Source: an uncultured Verrucomicrobiota bacterium (GTDB lineage: Bacteria > Verrucomicrobiota > Verrucomicrobiae > Opitutales > Opitutaceae). Taken from it: a DNA stretch of 5,028 bases. Location of the stretch: the NCBI GenBank assembly GCA_946481225.1, contig CAMLNJ010000276.1, positions 1-5,028 of the forward strand, read 5' to 3'. The notes under the pieces are model-generated. The model made no database searches. It had not been told where the DNA came from and worked only from the letters and a program-made list of their open reading frames with translations. Positions 1 through 5,028 of the stretch are shown here, piece by piece. Positions within the stretch are counted from its first letter, which is position 1; each line of letters begins with the position of its first letter. The position numbers and the translations under genes were made by a program.

Positions 1-1
1 G

Positions 2-574
2 CTGAAGTGCCTGCCGAACGTGCAGAACATGGATTGGAACGAACGGCGCTATCGGAGGTTTTTGGAACGCATGGCGGAGGTGGGGCTGATCCTGCTGGCG
101 CACACGGGAAGCGAGCGGACGATGCCGGTGCTGCGTCCGGAGCTGGCGAGTCCGCGGATGCTCACGCAGGCGCTGGAGATTGGCGTGACCTGCATCGCGG
201 CGCATTGCGGCACGGGCATGATCGCGCTCGATCCGGACTACTTCGGGGAGTTCGTCGCGATGACGAAACGTTATCCGAACCTTTATGGGGACAACAGCGC
301 GCTGGCGGGGCTGAGCCTGCGATTTCGTCCCTGGCAGATGCGGGCGATTCGCGGGGACGCGGAGCTGGCGGCGCGGATCCTTTACGGCAGCGACGTGCCG
401 GTGCCGTCGAGCGGGCTGGTGATGGCGGCCTTCGGGATGATCGGATGGGACGACTACGCGGCATCGCGCGAGTTCGAGGGCACGATGGCGCGGGACCTGA
501 TGTTGAAACGGGCGCTGGGATTTGCGCCGGAGAGCGAGACTCGGCTGGCGGGTTTGCTGCGGAAGCGCGCGTGA
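2..574 (+). CDS. Amidohydrolase family (Amidohydro_2-like) metal-dependent hydrolase, C-terminal part
   Basis: The reading frame is open from the first bases of the window (LKCLPNVQN...) to a TGA at 572-574, so the gene starts upstream. A GTG at 20 is in frame but lies inside conserved-looking sequence and is unlikely to be the true start. About 190 residues are visible. They resemble the second half of the TIM-barrel amidohydrolases of the PF04909 type: a strand ending LILLAHTGSE (His 34 of the visible part), then AAHCGTG (His 68), a YGDNSAL segment, and the late barrel motif ILYGSDVP (Asp 130). In this family the His on strands 5 and 6 and the Asp on strand 8 bind metal or act in catalysis. 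The HxH of strand 1 would lie outside the window. The substrate cannot be told; relatives include decarboxylases and lactone or amide hydrolases. No signal peptide can be judged. The next gene starts 98 bases downstream on the same strand; no functional link is evident. Confidence 0.8.
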   Translation: MKCLPNVQNMDWNERRYRRFLERMAEVGLILLAHTGSERTMPVLRPELASPRMLTQALEIGVTCIAAHCGTGMIALDPDYFGEFVAMTKRYPNLYGDNSALAGLSLRFRPWQMRAIRGDAELAARILYGSDVPVPSSGLVMAAFGMIGWDDYAASREFEGTMARDLMLKRALGFAPESETRLAGLLRKRA

Positions 575-621
575 AAGGCCGGTTTTAGGGCAAAAGCGCG
601 TGTGTTTTGGCCAAGATACGC

Positions 622-658
622 GGGGGCTTTGACCTAGGCGGGGCGGGGGGCGGCGGGG
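622..658 (+). promoter_or_regulatory. G-rich leader upstream of the NPD-type gene (possible G-quadruplex)
   Basis: The 98-base gap before the gene at 673 holds G runs at 622-626, 640-643, 645-650, 652-653 and 655-658 on the coding strand, ending 14 bases before the start codon. Three runs of four or more lie close together and a fourth is 13 bases further upstream, so a canonical three-tetrad quadruplex would need one long loop. A two-tetrad form is easier. If transcribed, it would sit in the mRNA leader next to the ribosome site. It may equally be simple GC drift in a non-coding gap. TTGACC at 629-634 resembles a -35 box, but no credible -10 box follows. Confidence 0.25.
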
Positions 659-672
659 TTTGATGATAAGGA

Positions 673-2151
673 ATGACAATTCCGAGTATTATCCAGGGTG
701 GCATGGGCGTGGCCGTATCGGGCTGGCGGCTGGCTCGCGCCGTGTCGTTGCGCGGCCAGCTCGGGGTGGTCTCGGGCACATTGCTACCGGTGGTGCTGGC
801 GCGTCGCCTGCAAGCGGGCGACGAGGCGGGACACCTGGCTCGGGCGATCGCGGCGTTTCCGGACAAGGCCGTGGCGAACCGGGTGATGGAGCGCTACTTC
901 AAGGCCGGCGGCAAGGCGGCCGACCAGGGCTATGCGGCGGTGCCGATGCCTTCGGCGCAGCCGGTCCAGGCTTGGGTGGAGCTGGCGATGGTGGCGAATT
1001 TTTGCGAAGTGTGGCTGGCCAAGGAGGGGAACGACGGCGTGGTGGGAATCAACCTCCTCGAGAAGATGCAGACCGGCACGCTGGCCTCGCTCTACGGCGC
1101 GATGCTGGCGGGCGTGGACGTGGTGCTGATGGGGGCGGGCATCCCGCGCGCCATCCCCGGCGTGCTCGACAAATTCGCGACGGGCGATGCGGCGGAGCTG
1201 GCGCTGGACCTGGTTGGCACGGTGCCGGCGGGCGTGTCGGCGCCGCGGATTCGTTTCGATCCCCGCGAGTGGCTGTCCGAGGCGCCGTCGAGGCTGGCGA
1301 GGCCGCTGTTTCTCGCGATCGTGAGCTCGGCGGCCCTGGCGACGACGCTGGCGCGCAAGGCGACCGGGCGCGTGGATGGCTTCGTGATCGAGAGTCCCGC
1401 GGCGGGCGGGCACAACGCGCCGCCGCGCGGGGGCGGCACGCTCGATGCCGAAGGGCAGCCGGTCTACGGTCCGCGCGACGAGCCGGAGCTGGCGAAGTTT
1501 CGCGCCCTCGGGCTGCCGTTCTGGCTGGCGGGCGAGCGGGCTTCGGCGGAGGGGCTGGCCGGGGCGCGTGAGCTGGGCGCGGCGGGCGTGCAGGTGGGCA
1601 CGGCTTTTGCGTTTTGCGCGGAGTCGGGGCTCGATCCCGCGATCAAGGCAGAGGCTTGCGCCCTGAGTCGCGAAGGCAGGGTGAAGATCTTCACCGATCC
1701 GCAGGCGTCGCCGACGGGGTTTCCGTTCAAGGTGCTGGGCCTGGAGGGCAGCCTTTCGGAGGCGTCCGTGTATGCGGCGCACGAGCGGCGCTGCGATCTC
1801 GGGTATTTGCGCGAGCCCTACATGAAGCCGGACGGCTCGCTGGGCTACCGTTGCGCGGCGGAGCCGGTCGAGGATTTTGTGGCGAAGGGCGGCACCGTCG
1901 CCGAGACGGTCGGGAGAAAGTGCCTGTGCAACGGGCTGCTCGCCGCGGTCGGGCTTGGGCAGGTGCGGTCGTCCGGCGCGGCGGACGGATCGACCTGGAC
2001 CGAGCCGCCGATCGTGACGGCGGGCGCGGAGACGGCGGAGATCGCGCGTTTCCTCGCGCCAGGAGCGGAGAGCTACACCGCGGACGACGTGCTGGATCGG
2101 ATGCTTGCGCCGGTTGGTTTCGTCCATCCGGCCGGCGACATCGTTCGGTGA
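673..2151 (+). CDS. Nitronate monooxygenase / PfaD-like (NPD family) flavin-dependent TIM-barrel oxidoreductase
   Basis: A complete 492-residue protein. The N-terminus IIQGGMGVAVSGWRLA (7-22) is the phosphate/FMN-binding opening typical of 2-nitropropane dioxygenase-like barrels. AGGHNAPP (244-251) carries the His that acts as catalytic base in nitronate monooxygenases and related FabK enzymes (His 247). GVQVGTAFAF (305-314) matches the late FMN-phosphate region. The length, and the C-terminal Cys-bearing part (Cys 374, Cys 394, then GRKCLCNG at 414-421), point to the larger subgroup related to PfaD and FabD-associated NPD proteins rather than the roughly 350-residue classical enzymes. PfaD acts as an enoyl reductase in polyunsaturated fatty acid synthesis, but no PUFA synthase gene is seen here, so the reaction is undetermined; cytoplasmic and FMN-dependent are inferences. 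ATG at 673 is the only possible start, because TGA TGA TAA lie in the same frame at 661-669. AAGGA directly abuts the ATG, too close for a normal Shine-Dalgarno site. Family assignment is firm, substrate is not. Confidence 0.9.
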   Translation: MTIPSIIQGGMGVAVSGWRLARAVSLRGQLGVVSGTLLPVVLARRLQAGDEAGHLARAIAAFPDKAVANRVMERYFKAGGKAADQGYAAVPMPSAQPVQAWVELAMVANFCEVWLAKEGNDGVVGINLLEKMQTGTLASLYGAMLAGVDVVLMGAGIPRAIPGVLDKFATGDAAELALDLVGTVPAGVSAPRIRFDPREWLSEAPSRLARPLFLAIVSSAALATTLARKATGRVDGFVIESPAAGGHNAPPRGGGTLDAEGQPVYGPRDEPELAKFRALGLPFWLAGERASAEGLAGARELGAAGVQVGTAFAFCAESGLDPAIKAEACALSREGRVKIFTDPQASPTGFPFKVLGLEGSLSEASVYAAHERRCDLGYLREPYMKPDGSLGYRCAAEPVEDFVAKGGTVAETVGRKCLCNGLLAAVGLGQVRSSGAADGSTWTEPPIVTAGAETAEIARFLAPGAESYTADDVLDRMLAPVGFVHPAGDIVR

Positions 2152-2168
2152 GGGGGCGTGGGTCCGTC

Positions 2169-2215
2169 GCGAGCGGATCTCGCAGAAAACCTTTGCATCG
2201 CGCCCCGGCCGCTCG
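2169..2215 (+). terminator. Inverted repeats after the NPD-type gene (weak terminator candidate)
   Basis: The 85-base gap after the stop at 2151 holds a perfect 5-bp stem with 5-base loop (GCGAG, 2169-2173, with CTCGC, 2179-2183). An alternative 7-bp pairing joins CGAGCGG (2170-2176) with CCGCTCG (2209-2215) across a 32-base loop. Neither is followed by a T tract, so this is at best a weak structure between two genes and may be chance in GC-rich DNA. GGTGATC at 2219-2225 matches the extended anti-Shine-Dalgarno complement but lies 11 bases from the next ATG. Confidence 0.2.
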
Positions 2216-2236
2216 GCAGGGTGATCTCGTGATCGG

Positions 2237-2865
2237 ATGATCCGGCCCGCCGTGCTAAACCGCCACGGCGGCATCGGAGCCAACTCGCTGTTCGTCCAGA
2301 TCGGCGGTTTCAACCTGCTCATCGACGCCGGCCTGAATCCGAAGCGCCCTGGCCTCGACGGCATGCCCCACCTGGACTCCGTCCGGGATGTTCACATCGA
2401 CCTCATCGTCGTCACCCGTTGCCACCTTGACCACATCGGCAGCATGCCGGTGGCGATGCGGCACCATCCAAACACTCCCGTGATGATGAGCGAGGGCAGC
2501 CGTCTCATCATCGAGAAGACGCTCCACCACTCGGCCAACGTGATGCAGCGCCAGAAAGAGGAGGACAACATCGCCGGCTACCCGCTTTTTCCCACGACGA
2601 GATCGAGCGGCTTGCCCCGCGCATGAAGTCGCTCGCCTACGGCAAACCGCGTCGCGTCCGCGGTCGGAACGACGAGATCGAGATCATGTTTCACCGCGCG
2701 GGCCATGTCGCCGGGGCCGTCGTCATCGAGATCACCTACAAGCACCGGCAGATTTTCTTCACCGGCGACGTGTTGTTCGGGAACCAGCGCACGTTGCCCG
2801 GCGACCCCGTGCCGCTGCGCTGGCGCTCAGCGAGACCGGAGGCGGGACTTGGGGCCGGAGGCTGA
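2237..2865 (+). pseudogene. Truncated, frameshifted metallo-beta-lactamase-fold (beta-CASP/RNA-processing type) hydrolase
   Basis: Two overlapping frames together read as one N-terminal metallo-beta-lactamase domain. Frame one (2237-2626) gives an N-terminal GANSLFV strand, FNLLIDAG (Asp 30) and TRCHLDHIGSMPV (60-72). Frame two, picked up at the T5 run near 2590, reads SHDEIERLAPRM, then HRAGHVAGAVVIE (His 157 in corrected numbering) and FFTGDVLF (Asp 178). These are the ordered metal motifs of the fold. The T-x-C-HLDHIG and AGHxxGA forms recall beta-CASP nucleases and exonuclease-like proteins, normally over 400 residues. Three defects are visible. The first His of HxHxDH is Arg 61 (CGT, one transition from CAT). 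A one-base loss breaks the frame. Recognisable homology stops near residue 190 (about 2805), before any beta-CASP or C-terminal motif. ATG 2237 is the first start after an in-frame TGA at 2222. The gene is probably non-functional; a metal-dependent RNase or hydrolase role is inferred only for the ancestor. Confidence 0.8.
2586..2590 (+). other. Frameshift site (T5 run) in the metallo-beta-lactamase remnant
   Basis: Upstream the protein reads ...AGYPLF ending at TTT 2588-2590. Continuing in that frame gives an unlike tail and a stop at 2624-2626. Moving back one base to start at 2590 gives SHDEIERLAPRM, running straight into the methionine at 2623 and the rest of the domain. A sixth T would restore one continuous frame, so loss of one T from a homopolymer is the simplest reading, either a mutation or a sequencing error. 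The shift direction is -1. The bases CTT TTT CCC do not form a classical X XXY YYZ slippery heptamer, because the A-site codon would re-pair poorly. Confidence 0.8.
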
Positions 2866-2882
2866 GGCGGTTTGGCTTTCGG

Positions 2883-2918
2883 ATCTCGTTTCTTGAATCT
2901 CGTTTCTCACGAAACGAG
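2883..2918. repeat. Tandem direct repeat overlapping a perfect hairpin
   Basis: ATCTCGTTTCT occurs at 2883-2893 and again at 2897-2907, a 14-base period. The second copy is also the left arm of a perfect 8-bp inverted repeat, CTCGTTTC (2899-2906) and GAAACGAG (2911-2918), with the 4-base loop TCAC. The first copy could pair with the same right arm, so two mutually exclusive hairpins are possible. No T tract follows, so a rho-independent terminator is not supported. The stretch is AT-richer than its surroundings. Confidence 0.7.
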
Positions 2919-3040
2919 CCACGGGGGGGCGCGGTGCGCGCGGGGTGGGCGGGTTCGCGCGGCGGGAGGGCCCGCAGCGGCCACATGTGAGCGTCACGGG
3001 ATCAGGGTCCGGAAGCGCTCGCGGCAGGTTGTAGCCACCA

Positions 3041-3064
3041 CGAATGCATCGGTCGAAGCATTCG
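3041..3064. repeat. Short inverted repeat in the gene-free region
   Basis: CGAATGC (3041-3047) and GCATTCG (3058-3064) form a perfect 7-bp stem around a 10-base loop. No gene boundary or T tract lies nearby. Operator, transcript hairpin and chance are all possible. Confidence 0.5.
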
Positions 3065-3123
3065 AGAAGAGCAACCGACTCAAGGAGACGGAGGGGGCTG
3101 GGCGCGGTGCTCGACGCCCTTGG

Positions 3124-3256
3124 CCCTACACGCGTATCGGCTACATCGAGCCCGGCGCCGGCTCGCCCCCGCCAAACCCCCGCATGAACCGCGGCTTTGT
3201 CGCTTTTCAACGTCGGGAGCTCCCCGGCTCTTCGTAGGAGAAATTACCCTACACGC
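3124..3256. repeat. Decamer direct repeat bounding a palindrome-rich segment
   Basis: CCCTACACGC occurs at 3124-3133 and 3247-3256, a 123-base offset. Between the copies lie a GAGCC/GGCTC palindromic stretch near 3148, the perfect 10-bp palindrome GGGAGCTCCC (3215-3224), and a weak hairpin GTAGG/CCTAC (3234-3238 with 3248-3252) that overlaps the second copy. No terminal inverted repeats or transposase fragment are seen, so calling it a mobile element is not justified. A dispersed structured repeat or chance are both open. Confidence 0.4.
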
Positions 3257-3492
3257 CGTGGGGATGGCCGTGGCGAGGCAAACATCGCCCCGACCCTCGA
3301 CCTGCCGCACATTTTTGCCATCGAGCGGCTGCGGCACATCCGCGACGGCGACGCCGCGTTGGCCGACAAGGCGCCCGCATCCCTAACCCCGGCGATCAAA
3401 CGACACGACCTTCCCGCTCATCCCGTTGACGTCCCGGCCGCCCTTCGCCCTTACCGCGCAAGTCGCCCGTCCCACCCCGAAAGACCGTCTTT

Positions 3493-4821
3493 ATGCCGAC
3501 AAGCACCGACACCCTCGCCGCAACTACCGCCGTCGCCACCGCCGATCAGGCCGTGCGCCCCAGCCTGCGATTCCTCGACGCGCTCTTCCCCGGCCAAAGC
3601 CTGCAACGCGTCTCCTTCGCGCTCTGGGAAGGCACCCTGTGGCCCGACGCCACGCCGCGCGCCGCGACCCTCCGGCTCAATCACCTCGCCGCCCTCCGCC
3701 GCATGTTCGAGCCCGGCACCGAGTTGGGTCTTGCCGAGGCCTATCTGCACGACGACTTCGACATCGAGGGCGAGTTCGAGGCCTCTTTCGAGCTGGCCGA
3801 CGCGCTCACCGCCAAGCGCGGCTGGCTGCGCATGCTCTCGCTGGCCAACCAGCTGCGCGGCCTGCCCACGGCCCCCGACGCCCCCGACGTCGGCGCGGCG
3901 CCCAATCGCTCGTTTTTCAGCCGGCAGAAGGAAAAACACAGCCTGCGCCGGGACCGGGAGGCGGTCTCGTTTCACTACGATGTCTCCAACGAGTTCTACC
4001 GCCTTTGGCTGGACCGCCAAATGGTCTATTCCTGCGCCTACTTCCAGCACGAGGAGCAGTCGCTCGACGACGCCCAGGTCGCGAAGTTCAGCCACATCTG
4101 CAAAAAACTCCGCCTGCGCTCCGGACAGCGCCTGCTAGACATCGGTTGCGGCTGGGGCGGCCTCGCCGTGTATGCGGCTCGTAACTACGGCGTGTCCGTG
4201 GTGGGCGTGACGCTCAGCGAGCGCCAGCACGCCGAGGGCGTCGCCCTCGCCGCCCATCACGGCCTGTCCGACCGCGTTGATCTGCGCCTGCTCGACTACC
4301 GCGAGCTGCGCGAGTCCGAGGGCTTCGACGCCATCGTGAGCGTGGGCATGGCCGAGCACGTCGGCCTGGAGGAGTTGCCCCGCTATTTTCAGGCGGCGGA
4401 GAAGCTGCTCAAGCCCGGCGGCTTGTTCCTGAACCACGCCATCGGCGAAGGGCCGCGTTATCGTCCGGCGCAAGGGCCGTCGTTCATCGACGAATACGTT
4501 TTCCCCGACGCCGACCTGCCGCCGATCCGCACCATCGCGCGCGACGCCGAGGCCGCCGGCTTCGAGGTGCGCGACGTGGAGAATCTGCGCGAGCACTATG
4601 CGATGACTTTGCGCCATTGGGTGCGCAACCTGACCGCCCGGCACGACGAGGCCCTCGCGTTCGTCAACGAGCCGACCTACCGGGTGTGGAAGCTCTACAT
4701 GGCCGGCTCCGCGCACGCCTTCGAGTATGGCGGCATCGCGGTCTACCAGACGCTGTTGGCCAAGCTGTCCGCCGATGGGCGCGCCGGCCTGCCGCTCACG
4801 AGGAACGACTGGTATCGGTGA
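3493..4821 (+). CDS. cfa: Cyclopropane-fatty-acyl-phospholipid synthase (CFA/CmaS family SAM-dependent methyltransferase)
   Basis: Adds a methylene bridge from S-adenosylmethionine across the cis double bond of unsaturated acyl chains in membrane phospholipids, acting as a cytosolic enzyme at the membrane face. This is inferred from the family. The 442-residue protein has an N-terminal lipid-binding-type region (about 25-125), a charged linker, then the methyltransferase domain: [14 protein letters not shown] (161-174), MVYSCAYF with Cys 181, the SAM-binding [10 protein letters not shown] (214-223), GVTLSERQ (238-245), GMAEHVG with Glu 288, NHAIG with His 315 and Ile 317, and Tyr 369. These correspond to E. 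coli Cfa Cys139, Glu239, His266, Ile268 and Tyr317 (bicarbonate-binding active site); the Glu-His spacing of 27 is identical. It is longer than E. coli Cfa (382), mainly N-terminally. It ends [12 protein letters not shown] 3493 is the first start after an in-frame TGA at 3427; only a weak GAAAG (3479-3483) precedes it. No operon partner is seen. A related fatty-acid methyltransferase activity cannot be excluded. Confidence 0.92.
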   Translation: MPTSTDTLAATTAVATADQAVRPSLRFLDALFPGQSLQRVSFALWEGTLWPDATPRAATLRLNHLAALRRMFEPGTELGLAEAYLHDDFDIEGEFEASFELADALTAKRGWLRMLSLANQLRGLPTAPDAPDVGAAPNRSFFSRQKEKHSLRRDREAVSFHYDVSNEFYRLWLDRQMVYSCAYFQHEEQSLDDAQVAKFSHICKKLRLRSGQRLLDIGCGWGGLAVYAARNYGVSVVGVTLSERQHAEGVALAAHHGLSDRVDLRLLDYRELRESEGFDAIVSVGMAEHVGLEELPRYFQAAEKLLKPGGLFLNHAIGEGPRYRPAQGPSFIDEYVFPDADLPPIRTIARDAEAAGFEVRDVENLREHYAMTLRHWVRNLTARHDEALAFVNEPTYRVWKLYMAGSAHAFEYGGIAVYQTLLAKLSADGRAGLPLTRNDWYR

Positions 4822-5028
4822 GCCTCGCCGCGGGCCCGACCCGGCCCGCCACGGCGGCGGATTGTTTCGGGGGCATCGGGGAAGGTCCGGGTTGCGTGAT
4901 GTCCCCGGCCATGCCGCCAAAGAGGCCGGCGTCGATGTTGGCGACGCCTTGGCCGATGCACTCGCGGCTTTTGTCGGAGGAAGTGTCGGTGTGGTCGTCG
5001 ACGTCAGTTCCACGGGACGTCGGGGAAG
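4796..5028 (-). pseudogene. SulP-family sulfate/anion transporter fragment, broken and partial at window edge
   Basis: On the minus strand the frame running from the window edge to a TGA at 4796-4798 reads [14 protein letters not shown], then CIGQGVANI, then GLFGGMAG (about 5002 down to 4904). This matches the conserved membrane-domain stretch of SulP transporters, usually of the form VDDxTDTxSDKNRExxGQGIANIxxGFFGGMAG. In intact members a CAMIGQ-like helix follows at once. Here the sequence turns into [10 protein letters not shown] and a Pro/Ala-rich tail that overlaps the end of cfa by 26 bases, so the C-terminal transport and STAS parts are missing. Upstream, VELT appears in a different frame (5013-5002), where families have VESLLTA, hinting at a further indel. 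There is no plausible start inside the window. The original function would be inner-membrane sulfate or other anion uptake. The fragment is almost certainly non-functional, unless the right-hand part outside the window shows otherwise. Confidence 0.7.
4830..4849 (+). terminator. GC hairpin just after cfa (candidate terminator)
   Basis: GCGGGCC (4830-4836) and GGCCCGC (4843-4849) form a perfect 7-bp stem with a 6-base loop, beginning 8 bases after the cfa stop codon. The position fits a terminator or a 3'-end stabilising hairpin. The only T-rich stretch, ATTGTTT at 4861-4867, lies 11 bases past the stem, so it is not a classical intrinsic terminator. It also lies inside the open frame of the minus-strand SulP remnant, beyond its recognisable homology. 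Confidence 0.35.

Larger units (their letters stand above)
2866..3492. other. About 630 bases without a supportable gene
   Basis: Open frames cross this stretch on both strands, but their translations are Arg/Pro/Ala/Ser-rich, show no recognisable motif, and are what random GC-rich DNA yields. The region follows a truncated gene and precedes the cfa-type gene. It contains short tandem and inverted repeats (2883-2918, 3041-3064, 3215-3224, 3234-3252) and a repeated decamer (3124-3133 and 3247-3256). One stretch around 3280-3385 reads LPHIFAIERLRHIRDGDAAL in the + direction and looks faintly protein-like, but it matches no family I know. The likeliest content is decayed coding sequence plus small repeats, and any cfa promoter. 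TTGACG at 3426-3431 resembles a -35 box, with only a poor -10 (TTACCG, 3451-3456) after it. Confidence 0.5.

Noticed and set aside
7..588. Second + strand frame over the amidohydrolase
   Set aside because: Gly/Arg/Ala low-complexity translation with no motif; the other frame carries conserved amidohydrolase motifs.
629..634. TTGACC resembling a -35 box before the NPD-type gene
   Set aside because: No -10-like hexamer at a suitable distance; the spacer is a G-rich run.
784..2364. Long minus-strand open frame (526 residues) opposite the NPD-type gene
   Set aside because: It is His/Arg/Gln-rich with no motif and mirrors the codon bias of the real + strand gene; a GC-rich antisense shadow.
2827..3237. 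Overlapping open frames on both strands (2827-3210 minus, 2872-3237 plus)
   Set aside because: Both need TTG starts, are Arg/Pro/Ala/Ser-rich and match nothing known; kept only as part of the gene-free region.
3426..3456. Possible cfa promoter: TTGACG (3426-3431) with TTACCG (3451-3456)
   Set aside because: The -35 match is good but the -10 is poor and the spacing of 19 is long; such hexamers are expected by chance.
3197..4184. Two overlapping + strand open frames reaching into cfa (3197-4138, 3426-4184)
   Set aside because: Their translations over the cfa region are Pro/Ser/Arg/Ala-rich shadows of the real frame. The piece before 3493 has no recognisable family.
4135..5013. Minus-strand 292-residue open frame opposite cfa
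   Set aside because: Shadow of cfa. Its start lies in the SulP remnant but in a different frame from the SulP motifs.
1..5028. CRISPR array, tRNA, rRNA, transposase or toxin-antitoxin pair
   Set aside because: No regularly spaced repeats, cloverleaf-like elements, rRNA-like stretches or transposase/toxin motifs were recognised on either strand.

Overview
The window is a GC-rich bacterial chromosomal segment (well above 60% G+C by eye) holding two intact genes, one gene cut by the left edge, and two broken gene remnants, one of them running off the right edge. No rRNA, tRNA, CRISPR array, transposase or phage gene is visible. The mix (amidohydrolase, large NPD-type flavoprotein, beta-CASP metallo-beta-lactamase remnant, 442-residue cyclopropane-synthase-type methyltransferase, SulP transporter remnant) and the codon use would fit a high-GC environmental bacterium. 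A Verrucomicrobiota/Opitutaceae-like source is a guess from general resemblance, not something the sequence proves.

Left part (1-2151): the C-terminal two thirds or so of an Amidohydro_2-type metal-dependent hydrolase, then a 98-base gap with a very G-rich leader, then a complete 492-residue nitronate monooxygenase/PfaD-like TIM-barrel flavoprotein. Both read on the + strand, but nothing shows they share a pathway.

Middle (2152-3492): the 5' part of a beta-CASP-type metallo-beta-lactamase gene that is clearly dead or wrongly sequenced. The first His of the HxHxDH metal motif reads as Arg, a one-base loss at a T5 run breaks the frame, and homology stops at about residue 190. It is followed by about 630 bases with no convincing gene but several short direct and inverted repeats.

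Right part (3493-5028): a complete cfa-type cyclopropane-fatty-acyl-phospholipid synthase with its expected catalytic residues, a GC hairpin just after its stop, and a minus-strand fragment of a SulP sulfate/anion transporter with no usable start, whose homology ends abruptly near 4904. The intact cfa-type gene therefore sits between two convergent truncated genes. That suggests a locus remodelled by deletion or insertion. It is the most notable feature here; I see no evidence for a new multi-gene system.
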